Part shown: one piece after another, positions 21,234 through 34,900 of the stretch
How the letters are laid out: every line of letters begins with the position of its first letter
Position numbering within the stretch: position 1 is the first letter of the stretch
From: Bombyx mori
Taxonomy: Eukaryota > Arthropoda > Insecta > Lepidoptera > Bombycidae
Reading direction: 5' to 3'
NCBI RefSeq assembly: GCF_030269925.1
Contig: NC_085107.1
Coordinates: 13,764,001 to 13,828,000, forward strand
Length of the DNA stretch: 64,000 nucleotides
The notes under the pieces: model-generated
Databases searched by the model: none
Told to the model about the DNA's origin: nothing
The model's input: the letters and a program-made list of their open reading frames with translations, nothing else
Translations under genes and position numbers: made by a program

Positions 21234-22176
21234 TTAATTCGCTCGCCGAGCCCTTCGTCGCAAGCGACGGGTTCGATGACGGTGACCGGTGCTTGTGGTG
21301 CCTAAAAGCACCGTTAATGGATCAGGAGGATCCGTAATGACGTGCTTTGGGCGACGTCGACTGTTTACCATTGGGTCTACAGGGTTGGGTATGTAGTTTC
21401 CAGCGGCCACGACAAGAGGGTTCTCATGTCGTGCCGCCTTCTCAAAGTGGCGCAGCGATGCCGACTGTAGATACTTACTAACGGAATCGAGCTCCAGGTC
21501 ATCGTGGAGATCCACATTCCTCAGGAACCATGGTGCTCCGACGGCTATCCTGCAGAATCGGGATTGAATAACCTGAAGGGAGTTCAAGGGGGTGCGGGCC
21601 GCGTGAGCGAATACTACGCTTGCATACGTCATGACGGGGCGTATGCAAGTTTTGTAGAGACTTACCTTATTGCGGAGCAACAGTTTGCTTCGTCTACAAA
21701 GCATAGGATAGAGTCGTCCTAGTATAAATGCGGCACGATCGCGTACCGTTTTAATGTGGGGACGGAATGTCATCCCTCTGTCGAGGGTGACGCCTAGGTA
21801 TTTGACCTTCGAGGCCCACGGTATGGGCTGGCTAAAGAGAGTGATGGGGCTAACGGCGGAGGTGTTTGCGTGCCTATTAGGGAGTGGGATGCTCGAAGTG
21901 GTATTCGAAGGGCAACCCCTTTTGAAGAGCACCGCTGTGCTTTTCGTGGGGATGATGTCGATGCACCACTTCCGGAACCACTGTCCCATGGTGGCTACTG
22001 CGATCTGGAGTCGCCGATGCAGCAACGACATCTTCCTACACGAGTAGTAGATAGCCATGTCATCGGCGAAGAGCGCTAGATGGGCCTCCGGAGACCGGGG
22101 TATATCATTGATATACAAACTAAATAACAACGGGGACAGCGCAGAGCCTTGCGGGACTCCGGCAGTCAGATGACGG
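21234..22176 (-). pseudogene. Reverse transcriptase C-terminal half of the jockey-like LINE
   Basis: The frame is open from the truncation point to TAA/TGA near 21234. GVPQGSALSPLLFSLYIND is the RT motif upstream of the catalytic FADD box, which is present as ALFADDMAIYYS. KVKYLGVTLD follows, then the thumb region and the C-terminal PLTVLLGT and Arg-rich tail shared with copies at 8.3 and 48.2 kb. About 310 residues remain of a protein normally near 900-1000. It lacks the endonuclease and the N-terminal RT. Confidence 0.85.
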
Positions 22177-22546
22177 GTGGAAGAGAGAGTGAAATATTCG
22201 CTTCACCGCTCCGATTTTTTATGACCCAAACTGCACGGACATAATAATTCTACTATAGGTAGTAAGTACGCTTTCGCTTCGTTTGTCGTATGTAAATACA
22301 TATTTTACTTAGCTTATATTTGTTTCATACAGCTCAATATAACTTGGCCAGAGAATTTATATTAGATGTTTAAAGATTTTATTGTTCTCACTTTGATTCG
22401 GGCTCACGCTCTACCGTTGTCTAATGACTAATTAAGATAGGTTTATTGATTAAATCATTATATGCAAGTTTCTCTACGATTTATCGTTCTTAATAAGAAA
22501 TTTGTCTATTAAATAAAATAAAAAACTTTTTAATATAAAAATATAC

Positions 22547-22552
22547 TTTATT
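22547..22552 (-). terminator. Likely Pgd poly(A) signal (AATAAA on minus)
   Basis: tttatt on the plus strand is the first AATAAA downstream of the Pgd stop codon (about 410 bases after it). This would give a 3' UTR of about 0.4 kb. Confidence 0.4.
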
Positions 22553-22959
22553 TCTTTATCTACTTAAAAAATAATGTAAGCACCCTAAACATTTTCACAA
22601 TTATTAATATTCCTGGTACCAATAAAACAAAAGCTTTCAATAGAAGCCCGATAGATTGAGTGCCGATCACCTAAGCTTAAGGAATGCTGATATACTTCGG
22701 AATGTACTTTCCATTGATAACAATTTAACTAAAAAAATTGAGAACAACTAATTACTCACTGAAACCATTCGTTCAATATCGCATTCGTCATTCCATTATT
22801 TTGTTCGTTGCGTAAAAATTTGGTCCCGCACACCGAAAAGAGCGTAAAGCAAAAGTATAAAATTAAATAATAGAGCAAAAATAAAATTCGAAAATAGTTT
22901 TTAACGTTTCACCTAAAACAAAATTACAATAAATAATATTAATCATTATAATATTGCGT

Positions 22960-25900
22960 TCAGTTGTTGTATGTCGATGCGGAAATTTTCCCGCCATGCC
23001 CGGTCCAGTTCGTGTGAATGAACTGACCGGGATTGTGCAGAAGCTCGTATGTGTGGGCCCCGAAATAATCCCTTTGTGCCTGTAACGAAACAAAACTCTG
23101 TATTCTTCACACTTTTTTGTTCGGTCAGTCGTGTTGTTCCTTTATTAATTACTTGTAGTAACAACAATGCGGGCGACATCTTTAAATTGACACACATCAC
23201 ACACACAAAAGTCACATCAACTATAGGTAGAAACGAGCAAATATGTAGTTAAAAAAACTATCATTCGGCATGCATGAAAATAAATAAGTACACCGTTTTT
23301 TTTAACTACCTATCTGCTACCCGGGCCTATTCTGGCTTCACCTTGACTGGTGGATGAGCTCACGAGGCTCAGTATAAAATAGTTTTCTAACACTAGCCAT
23401 AGCAAAAGCAGTGCTTCGTTGAATCTACAGACGGATCGGAATCGCGACTCACTTAAAAGGCCCCATATTAACGCTATTGGAGTAGTACTGAGAATAAGGC
23501 TTGAGGCCTCCTATATTTTTTTGTATCTTATTCTTTTTCCAAATAAAACAAATTTCAGTTTCATTATTATTGGTTTTTAAACGAATCAAAAACGATGTTA
23601 CCTATATATTTTTTTCGTAATAATTGGTTAAGACAAAATTTGCGTTACTAATTTTTTTTTTTTTTTTGAAAATCGTTTTCTATCCGTTCAGACGAATAAA
23701 GAACTGGATGGTATTTTTTATGAGAAACCATTGTCAAAATATCGACACATTTTGACATTAACAGCAATTTCCGTGCAATAAGGCATCATTTAAGCACTCC
23801 TCTGTCCGTATTAGTTGACGGGACGACGGTCGAGTTGAAGAATCGTTACCTGCAATAGATTAGCGGGCAGAACTCCAGATCTGTATCCGTCGTAGAAAGC
23901 GAGCGCCGCCGATAACGCCGGAGCCGGTACTCCCACAAGAGCCGCCTGGGCCACGACCGTTCTCAACGAGGACTGAGCCGAACTGATGCGCTCACTGAAG
24001 AATGGATCCAATAGCAGGTTGGTCAGCTGAGGATTCTTCGTGAAAGCATCCTGTAATCGTTGTTATTATGGAAAACGTGTTAAGTAATAATAATAATAAT
24101 AATAATAATAAACACTTATTCCAAACATAAATTTACAACAAATGAAACAAAAATTAAAAGAATATTAACAAGGCTTGGAAACGGTTACCGGCTCAGCAAT
24201 GCCTAACAGTACCGAGACAATCAGTACCGCGGCGCTGATCTTCCGCCGGCACCTGCGGAGGAACGTGCACACCAGCATCAGACCGACCAATCACTGTCTG
24301 AGCTTAGAATAATAACAACAAAAACCATAACTACAATAACAACAATAAAAACAATGAAATACATATACTGAATTATAAAAAAATACAATTGCAATGCACA
24401 ATTACAGTACGATACAGTGTTAGGATATCACTTTAAACACTCGAACTTGGTCTCAAGGATAGCCAGCCGGTTTCGCGTTGTCGGGTTTATTTATGGGCTT
24501 CGGAAACCGCTCCACGCCAGACGGATCGTGAGCTCTTCCACTGTTTCAGTGCAATTAAAAATATCGTAAAATAATAATACATTTTACGATATTTTTAATA
24601 GCGATAATAACACTATGTTTGCATTTTACAAATGTACATAATAAATTTTAACATGAGTTTACTTAGTGACTGATAGTCGCGCATATTCATTGTTTGAACT
24701 TGCAATGTCAAATATCATGGTTCTTTAAATATATTTACATATATGTACATAAAAAATACAATCAGTTGTGTAATCACAAGTAAATTAGTCGTAGGTACCG
24801 AGAGCACTTTTGCTTGGCTATGAAATTTGATTATATAGACGTGCCCGTAGTTCTTTTTTTTTCCTACCTTTGCTGATAGCCTTGAGAGGCTATTTCAGCT
24901 TCGTCACGGGGCTCAAACCGGAGTGTTGTCAACACTGGCCCTAGCGAGAGCAGTGCTTCGCAGAATCTACCACCGGATCGGGAACGCGACCCACTGAGAA
25001 GATCCGGCGAGAAACTCAGTGGGCGCGTAGTACATCCAGTGTTAATTGAGAAATTACAGCCCATAGACATCAAAAGGGGAGCTTACCTTTACCGTAATCT
25101 TGAAACATGAGATCGTAATCTTAATTGTATTATAATAAAACAGCTGTCTCTCACCCTACGAATTGGACACGCATTACGCGGCAGAAGGGCTTACAAAAAT
25201 GGTTTATAAGCTTAATATGTAATCATTACTTTTTTTTATTGCCCTTGTAGGCAAACGATCATACAGCCCACGTGATGGTGAGTGGTTACCATCGCCCATA
25301 GACTTCAGCAATTGCAGGGGCAGAGCCAAGCCGCTGCCTACCGCTTAATACTCTCCACAAGCTTCTTTTGAAGAAGGACATGTCATAGCGCTCGAGAAAC
25401 ACTGTGGAGGGGAGCTCATTCCATAGCCGGATGGTACGTGGCAAAAAAGACCTCTAGAAACGCACTGTCGATGAACGCAGCGGTTCCAGATAATATATAA
25501 AAAGCAGATGAAGTGATCATCTCAAACAATTCCAAAGAGCACTCCCCATGGAACATACGGTACAAAATACAGAGGGAACCGAAGTCCCTCCGCAGACCCA
25601 GAGATTCCAAGCGATCCGTGAGAATGGGATTATCGACAATCCGAACGGCTCTCTTCTGTATGGAGTCAAATGGAAGAAAATGGTATTTGGGAGCCCCGGC
25701 CCAGAGATGGGAGCAGTACTCCACGCGAGGCCGGACTTGTGCTTAATATATTATTAATATATGTATTAAGCTTGTAAACCATTCTGCACATTAAGGATTT
25801 CGTATATTAATGTCTAAAAGGACAATGCCCATTTTCTTAGGGCGTTTGGGGCCCTAAAAAAAGTTGCCGTAACATGATGTTCTTAACTTAATTTGATAGA

Positions 25901-28900
25901 CAAATAAATATCGTTTTATATTCAGAAAACAATTTTAATATTCTCACCCAGGTTTAAGAGAAATCCGTTTTTTTCTGCAGCTAAAATTAAGTTGTTAATT
26001 GTTTTCTTCGAAATCAATAATCGCTCTTATAATTAGTTACAGTGTTAAATAAGTGAATTGTGGTTAATTTTGCTAGAAATAAGCCCTTATGTAGGTACAT
26101 TTTATTATTATTATATCCTCATAATAATAAAAAAATGAAAGTGGTTTCTAAGAATGGACTTCATTGACCCTTTTTTCGGAAATAAAAACCCGGAAGCCGG
26201 CAACGATATACTTGTTGTTGTTTTTAAATTCGCCAATCGGCAGGCAAAGAGCGAAGCCTATACAGCGTAGTCTGTCGTAGTTATATTATTTTCATGTCAA
26301 TAAAAAGCCGGTGTATCTCTTTTTATTGCTTTTTGGTAGTTTTGACGTCAACTCGACGAATAGCACATTGACTGAGCATGAGTTTCCGCAGTGTTTTTGA
26401 CTTGAAAAAAAAAACAGACACTGCTATGCTAACCATAGTTTTATTCCAATGCCTCAATAATCGTGAACAACTATTATTGACGTTTTATACACAAAACGCT
26501 TCACTCTGGTTGCTGCCAAAACCCTTTGACCATAGATAATAAGAATAAGTAATGGTGGGCCATTGAGATTTTTTCTAATGGAATCATTAATGTCTAAAAA
26601 TATTAAATAATTCATGGTTTTCAGTAATAATTATTATTACAATATATAAATATTGAATTGAACAAAAATAAACTAAAAAAGTCTGTGAATTATAACCATT
26701 TTTTATTTGTTCTTCAAGTCACAGACAATTCTTTCGTTTGGCAGCATTTAGGTTTACTATAAGGCTGTATGGGCTAAGCCCTTTGTCTGCCTATTGGCTA
26801 AGTTAAAAACTATGAATGATGTAAGTACTCAGTTTTCGGATGTTATCAAATAAGTAATTTATTTTTTTGTAAAACAATGCCAGGGTGAAAGAAATCTTGA
26901 TAATTAAACTAAGCAACGTGAAAAAATAAGGCATAGTTTTTCAAGTACAAATAGTTTTGACACAAAGTTGGCCCACTTTTGAGCATTGTCCTTTGTGAAA
27001 TGTCTCACAATAAAAATTATCATATACGTACATATCCGGCGCCATTTAAAGTTTAAAAATTTGGAAAAAATGTCATGACAAACAAAAACTCTTTAGCTAT
27101 TTAAATGAGTTTACACACAATTGAAGTTTAATTAAAAACATCGAATAGTTGATGTTAATACCAAATAAAACGCACCTTTAATTACAAAGATAAATGTTAA
27201 GCGTGATGTCGCTTGAACCAAATAACCTTCACCCCTCGAATTTTGTTTATTTAATGATTTACTTCAATCTGCAATCTGTGAACTTTAACATTTCCATACG
27301 CTTTTTTTTTGTATTTATTTGTTAAACACGTGATAATCATGAGGACACGCGCAACCCACGCGAGGTGTTCGTGCTACGTAATCTGAACTTCAACAGAACA
27401 TTAATGACGAGAGTTCGCCATTCGAAAATCGCGCATCACTTTTGCATTTATTTTTATTTATTTCATTTACATCAGATTCTGCATCCATATTACACTCATT
27501 AACATTTCATTTATACTAGAATAAAAAAAAAAAATACAATCTCGGCCTAAAACAAAATCAATAATAATAATAATAATAAAAACAAAAAATCAAATAATAA
27601 TAATAATAATAAAACAAAAATTTTGTACTTTATTTTTAATTAGAACATTCGGAAACTATTCGTGTATTCGATTAGCCAGATCGATGAGGAGACGTTTGCC
27701 AGATTCGAACTCAGCATCATTCTCCAAAAAAACGTTAAATTTTATTTCCAAGGAACCTATTTACCGGGCAGCTACTAGGTGAAGCCCATTGACGCTCCAC
27801 TATGCGAATCGTATGTGAAGTTTCACGTGGATTTAACACTAAACATACCGTAACCGGTCAAATGATTTTAGCGGTAGGCAGCGGCTTGGCTCTGCTCCAG
27901 GCATTGCTGAAGTCCATGGGCGACGGTAACTACTTACCATCAGGTGGGCCGTACGCTCGTCTGCCAAAAAGGCAATAAAAAAGAAGACCCATTTTGAACA
28001 TTTGCATTGAAAATGCACGTTTCATCTTATTGCTTTTGTGCACATTTGATTCAAATTGATTTTTAATATTTATATAGGTATAAATATTTAAGACATCTGT
28101 GCTTCTAAAGCATTTAAAAATGGTTTGTCGTTAATGTGCGCCAAAAGTATATAAGACCATTCTTAGGATAGAATTTCTTATCGTCTATACTCTTTTTTGA
28201 TCAATTTTGATAAAGAAAATTAAATAAATTATTGTGCAGTATTAATAACGTTAATTTTAAATGCATTACTTTAGCAAAATGGAAATCTGGGATAATTAAA
28301 AAAAAAGGGTGCGTGTACTTATGTACGCGCGTAAGAAGTTATACTTAATTTTTATTAAATTTATTTCTTTCTTTTTATTTAAATTTTAATCAATTTCAAA
28401 AAAAATCGATTAAACAACATCCTCAAACACGCATATTGGACATCCCTTTTCTTGACATCGTATAAATTCGGTAATTCTCGGTACGGTTCGGAAAGTTCAC
28501 CTGCGGCTATATTCAGACTCGCCAAGTTACGTCGGTCGTATTGTAATGAGTGATTTAGTGGGCAACTTCATTCTGTTAATTTTGTGTCACGGTGCGCGCG
28601 CATCGTAAACTTTCACTCTCATCAATTTTTCATAACGCGCCTAAAGAAGTATAACTTCAAAAATCGCAAAAATGTCTCGACTTTTTCGTTGTTCTTTGAA
28701 GTTTCGGTAAATTAGTTCATCTACTTTCGATAACTGGTGGTCACGAGTGTTCAAGCAAGCAAATTCTTAGAGGATATTATCATAACTATAACGCCATGAA
28801 CGCAGTTTGCGTGGAAACGGCTTGCTCATTATAGTGCGCTAATATTAAGACTAATATAATACAATATATTGTAATTTAGATGAAAATTATCACAACAATG

Positions 28901-31900
28901 ATTTATAGTTTAAATTAACGGATGTGATACTTTTTGTGAAAGTAAATCAGATGACCCGTCAAACATTGACTATTTTACATACGAACCCATCTACAAACCG
29001 ACTAGTTTATGGAACGAATAGTGATATAAATAATAATCCTTTGTACCGAGAAGATACATGTTCGGATCCTTCAAAATTATAAATTTATTAAGGCGGGTGA
29101 ATCCGCGGGCCACGTCTATTCCAAACTTAAAACAGAGCGTGTTTATTCGGAAACGATGTGTTCGCAAATGTTTTATTCGACTAAGTTCTGACATACCAGT
29201 CTTTCCCAAAGTGGGCGATAACGCCCCCATGTCGGTGCTGCAGGCCTAATGGGGTACGGTAAGAGACCCAGACAAAATTGGGGGCGTTGTGTAGAGACTT
29301 GGGAGGCGATTTGTAATTTCATCAAGTAGGACTCTTAGACGCCGACTAAGCTCTCGCTATAGTGGTTTTTAAGTAGGTGAAAAAATGGGGGCGCTCAAAA
29401 ATAATTTATTCTCAAAATGGGCAGTAGACAAAATAAGTTTGGTAGCCCCTGTAACATACTATAGTTGTTCTTGGCACTACAAGAAATCTTATCATAATAC
29501 TAGCAATAACGATAGGTGACTCGCGAAGTTATATAAAATGGTCTTATTTCATTTATTTAGCGGTAGTCACAGCCGAGCTTGACCAGGTTGTATTGGTCTC
29601 TAATAAAAAAAATAGACAGGTAAAATGGTGGTATATATCCGAGCTGGCTTACAATACGCCTCAACCTCACAGTACAATAGAAAAACTTACCTTGATATTG
29701 CCGAGGAACGCGCTGCGTATTATACAGCCGCCGCGCCACATCAGAGCTATGCTACCATAATTCAAATTCCACTTGTTCACCTGAAAATATGGAAACGTTA
29801 CATAACATTTTTACAGTGAAAGCTTCCCAACATGGATGGAACAATTCACTAACACCGTTATGATTTCAGAAATTTCGCTAGAGTAACGACATAAAAAAGA
29901 GACAATCATATACATCTGTGAGTGCAACAGAATGAGATAGAATACACCTGAAAATTTAGTTTCTACCGCGTATCAACTACAGATATCGAGGGGTGAAAGG
30001 TCATTTGGTTGAAACGACATTGCGCTTAATACACGACATTTTTTTTACAATTAAAGGAGCGTTTTATTTGATCTTAGTTGAACTTCAATTAATTTTACTC
30101 GATTTAAATAGATCAAAAAGTATTTTTGTTATGATATTTTTTCTAAATTTTAATCTTTAAATGCCTCTTCTGAAAATTAGCAAAATATGGCCTATATAAT
30201 ATATACCAAATAGCTTTTCACTACTCGATATGCTTGTTTTTTGTAGATTTTATGGCCCGGTAACGAAACCTTTAAGCCAGCAGACATGCTTTTTTTTCGG
30301 TGTTTAAATCATCCGATCGTTCTTAATGCACCTATTGTTAATTGTTAATCAGACACATTCCGTCGGTCTCGGTGCGATTTCATGAGACGCGAGGGAACTA
30401 AATGTGTTTCAAAACTTTAATTTACGTTTATCATTGACATTCAACAGCGCCATATCGGATGTCGCGTCGTGTCGCGTCATTGTGTCGTAAATTATACATA
30501 AAACAAAATTTACGACATGTTCACGGGGTAATATAGATTAAATCAAACAGTATTTTACTTATATATTTTATTAACCTCATTACGGTGCGGTAAATTAATA
30601 TTTACTTAACTGTGTAGAAATGAGGTAGTAAAATTTTATAGAACTATTATTGTCAATACGTTATCATTTAGAGTCGTTCAAGACTATTTCTTTTTTTTAT
30701 TGCCTAGATGGATGGACGAGTTCACGCCCATCTGGTGTTAAGTGATTACTGAACCCCATAGACATCTATCACGTAAATGCGCCACCCACCCTGAGATATA
30801 AGTTCTAAGGTCTCAGTTTTAACAGTAGAACGGCTGCCCCACCCTTCAAACCGAAACGCATGACTGCTTCACGGCAGAAATAGGCGGGGTGGTGGTAATT
30901 ACCCGTGCGGACTCACAAGACGTACTACCACCAGTACAAAGAAAATTGCCTACCCCTTAAGACATTTTTTATTTATTTATTTATACTTTATGCACAAAAC
31001 AAAAGTTGTGCACATGCGAACTTAATGCCATGCATTCTCTTCCAGTCGACCATAGGGCGGTGCAGAGATAATGCATCGTAGGTGCATTAACAAAAGAATA
31101 ACAAACAACAACAAAAAAACAAAAAAAAACAAAATCAAAACAAAAATCTTCCTTAAAGTAACATCAGTCAGTATTATAGAATACACAACGTACCTTGGCG
31201 GCTTCACGTAGCAACATAAATCCTTGAGCATAAGAAATGAGTTTGCTAGCGTACAGAGCTCGCCGCAGGTCTTCCAGAAAGGCAACTTTATCGCCCGTGA
31301 ACTTGTGACCGGATCCCGGAAGCACTTTGCTGGCTTCGAGGCGCTCATCTAAAAACGTCCGATTACACTTAATACGAAAATCTCTATATTAATATGTGAA
31401 GCAAAAACTTTGTACCCCTTTTTACGAAAATTGAGCGGACGGTGGACGTATGGAATTTTACACATTTATAGAGAATGTCGAGGAGTGCACAATGCTTTTT
31501 TTTTATTATGCGTAGAAAGTACATTAAATCAATAAAAAAAACATTACACACACTACCATGTATTTAACAAACACACGCATATTAAATACTCTTTTATTTA
31601 TTGTTGAAGTCTGCGGTCAAATTCAGAATAGATTAATATTGTTTCTTTAATATTATTTGTCTATAGTGTAGTTTTGGCGAAATCTGTGATTACAGAAGTA
31701 TGATAATCTTTGACAATAGAACTATAATAATTTTCAACTTAAAATTTCAATTTTAATTCAATTTTCAGTCGAATTTCGACTACTGCGAGACCAATAGTTA
31801 TCTTAAACGTTTAACCCTTTGACTGCCATATAGATCACTGATTCTTTACGCGGCGCACTGAATTATGTTGATTTCTCTTTTCAATCTTGTTACTAAGGCG

Positions 31901-34900
31901 GCGAAATATTTATTGGACTCTGGGAAAGACGAATCCGAAGGTACGGAGAGTGAATCTATTTCTATGAAACCTAAAAGACTAAAACATAAATTAAAAACGA
32001 TAGAAGGCAAAATAGTTACAAAAAATTATATGATTACTTCAGTGCGCCGCGTAGGGCACCGGTGACCTACACGGCAGTCAATGTGTTAATATTCTTATTC
32101 TGGTTGTGAAATTTCATCAGTCCCGTTGATTAACAATTTTTGGTTTTGTTTTTTATTGTCCTTGTAGGCAAACGAGCATACGGCACACCTGATGGTGAAA
32201 GCAATGCCAGGCGGAGAGCCAAGACGCTGCCTAACGTAGAACAAAGGCCGACTCGATAAACAACTGTGATGTCCGCTTGGTATGATAATGGTACGTTCCG
32301 AATAACAGTATTCTCTATGGTTTTCACAATTGGTATACATAATTAGTATTTCACGTACGATTTAATCTCGTCCAAACAGTCGTCCGTGACAACGGACACT
32401 AATACATTATTCTTCTTCTTCTTCTTAATTTTTTGGCTCCCGCACGGTTTGTGCATTAGCCAGCGTCAAGTAATAAGATTTTTATAATTCGTACAAGTAA
32501 TACTATTTCTATAATTCAACGTTTTAATTATTTACAGTTTATGAATAATAGAAAATGAAGCAAACTTAATCAATTGGCATGAAATTAAATGAGATGATAT
32601 GGGATGAAATATAATCTCAGTAAAATCATTTACTGAGACTTTTTCAGTGGACTTATTGGAGGATACCGAGAAGTTAGGTTCAGCAGCACTTTGACAGATA
32701 CTAAACAGTTAAAAAACCACCGTTATTACACATTTAAGCATGAAGAAACACTAAATAGACAAAATAAAACAAATCACACAACTTCACTCATCGCGTTCCC
32801 ATCAAAAAGTCTACTAATACATTCAAAACGTCCAAACGAATATATTGACCTTTAAATTATAATAACAGTCGTAGGTAATTATTTCGTAAAGTGAATTCAA
32901 TTTGTATTGAATTATTTTCACATATACCTTGTTAGTAATGGGAAACGTTAACAAAATTTTCCTTTTTATTGCTTAGATGGGTGGACGTGCTCACGGTCCA
33001 ACTAGTGTTAAGACATTTACAACATAAACGCCGCCACCTACCTTGAGATATGAGTTCTTTAGTCTCAGTTTTTACAATACAGTACAGTACAGTTTTAAAA
33101 TACAGTGTATTCGTTTGGATACCTTTCAGAGCCGAGAGACAACGTGAGAAAACGGCTTCACCGATTAGCGTCACAGGTACTCCGTATTCCAGGGCGCTGA
33201 TGCCCGTCCATTTTCCGGTACCCTTCTGTCCGGCCGTATCTCGAATTTTGGGTAGCAAATATTTACCTATACAGAAAAAAAAAATTATTAAAAAAAAATA
33301 TAAAAAAAAAACTTACAACCACTTTTCTATTTCTTTATCATTTCAAACGTGTTCTCATTGTATTATGTCGTCGGTCAAATTATTATAGATTTATCGTGTC
33401 ATAGTTATCGCATGCCTGTTACATGCAACATAAAAAGTTTATCTCGTTTACGTGAATCTTTTGGCACCAACATCAAAATAATAAAACGATAAAGATAACA
33501 TTGAAAATAAAATGATCTCTTCGTTAGATTACATTAAAAATAATAATACTTAAATTGTCACAATAAGCAAGAAAAGTTTGGAATCCTTAATTTCTAAGAA
33601 TCCTTAATTTCTATACTTTTTTTTAATTGTATTTAACACTTACCGTCTGAGTCTTTGTATTTCAAAATATCCCTTGTGATTTCGATCAAGAATGAATCTA
33701 GTTCGCCTTTGTTCCACTCGTCGAATACTTTAGCCATTTCATCTTGTTCAATACCTTTTCGTGGAAAATATAACTCATATTATTTATAATAATAATAATA
33801 CATAATTAAATCATATTATAGTCATATGACAATCGTGTACATATATATTTTTTTTATTGCTTAGATGTGTGGACGAGCTCACAGCCCACCTGGTGTTAAG
33901 TGGTTACTGGAGCCCATAGACATCTACAACGTAGACGCGCCACCCACCTTGAGATACAAGTTCTAAAGTCTCAGTATAGTTACAACGGCTGGCCCACCCT
34001 TCAAACCGAAACGCATTACTGCTTCACGGCAGAAATAAGCAGGGCGGTGGTACCTACCCGCGCGGACTCACAAGTGGTCCTACCACCAGTAATGTAACAT
34101 GTAACTAAAAGCTGTGGACATCGCGTACATACATGTAAATTAAAGCTGTGGTTATTCAACTGGTAATGGAACTGATTGTGATAATTCATTTTTTTGTAAT
34201 AAATTCTACTCAGCCTTAAAAACGAACGACTTTATTATTATAAAAGATGTATATTAAATTAGGGTAGTTTAATTATAATTTTCTTACCTATCACATCTTT
34301 CATAAGATGATAAGCTTCGCAGATAAGTTGCATATCACCATATTCAATTCCATTGTGCACCATTTTGACAAAATGGCCTGCTCCATCTTCACCGACCCAG
34401 TCACAGCACGGTTCATCATTAGCTTTAGCGCATATGGCCTAAAGAACACAATATATTTTGATTACTAAACCTAACCAACACTAATATGCTTCAAAGTGAA
34501 AAAAGATGATTTGAAAATATATATATAAAAAAAAACAATCATTTGATAACAAACTCCTAAAACAGTTTAGATGCACAAAAATGTTTTTAAAATACTGTTA
34601 GTGTGCAATTTAAGCAACATTTCGACTAGCAAGAAATTTTATGGATACACTATATTTGAATATAAGTGATTATTAATATTATGTTATAATATAAGTGATA
34701 ATTATTGATATATTTATTATTCCATTAAAAAAGCTAACCTTGAATACTATAAAAGAGAAAATTGTAAATAATGTACAAGTAGTTGTAAATGTTGTAAATG
34801 TTCAACAGAATAATATTTTGTATAATGACGTCTACGTTTGAAAGTACGATATAATATTTACTTCCCTATTATCCATCACAGTAGTATCGTTGCCTTATTT

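Larger units (their letters stand above)
20943..22176 (-). mobile_element. 5'-truncated jockey-clade non-LTR retrotransposon
   Basis: A T-run at 20943 (poly(A) of the minus strand), the tail-family-B 3' UTR, and part of ORF2 are present. Direct repeats gtggaagagaga flank it (20931-20942 and 22177-22188), a target-site duplication. The truncation falls within the RT domain. A family A tail piece is inserted at about 21108-21186. Confidence 0.85.
20364..22258. mobile_element. DNA transposon remnant carrying a nested LINE
   Basis: The end at 20364-20405 (ctatagtagaattatt...cagtttgggtcataaaa) is inverted at 22217-22258. Both ends are recognisably the same outer terminus. Most of the right half is replaced by a LINE inserted with its own 12-bp duplication. 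The left interior holds a short open frame (20560-20766) without a recognised transposase motif. The superfamily is undetermined. Confidence 0.6.
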
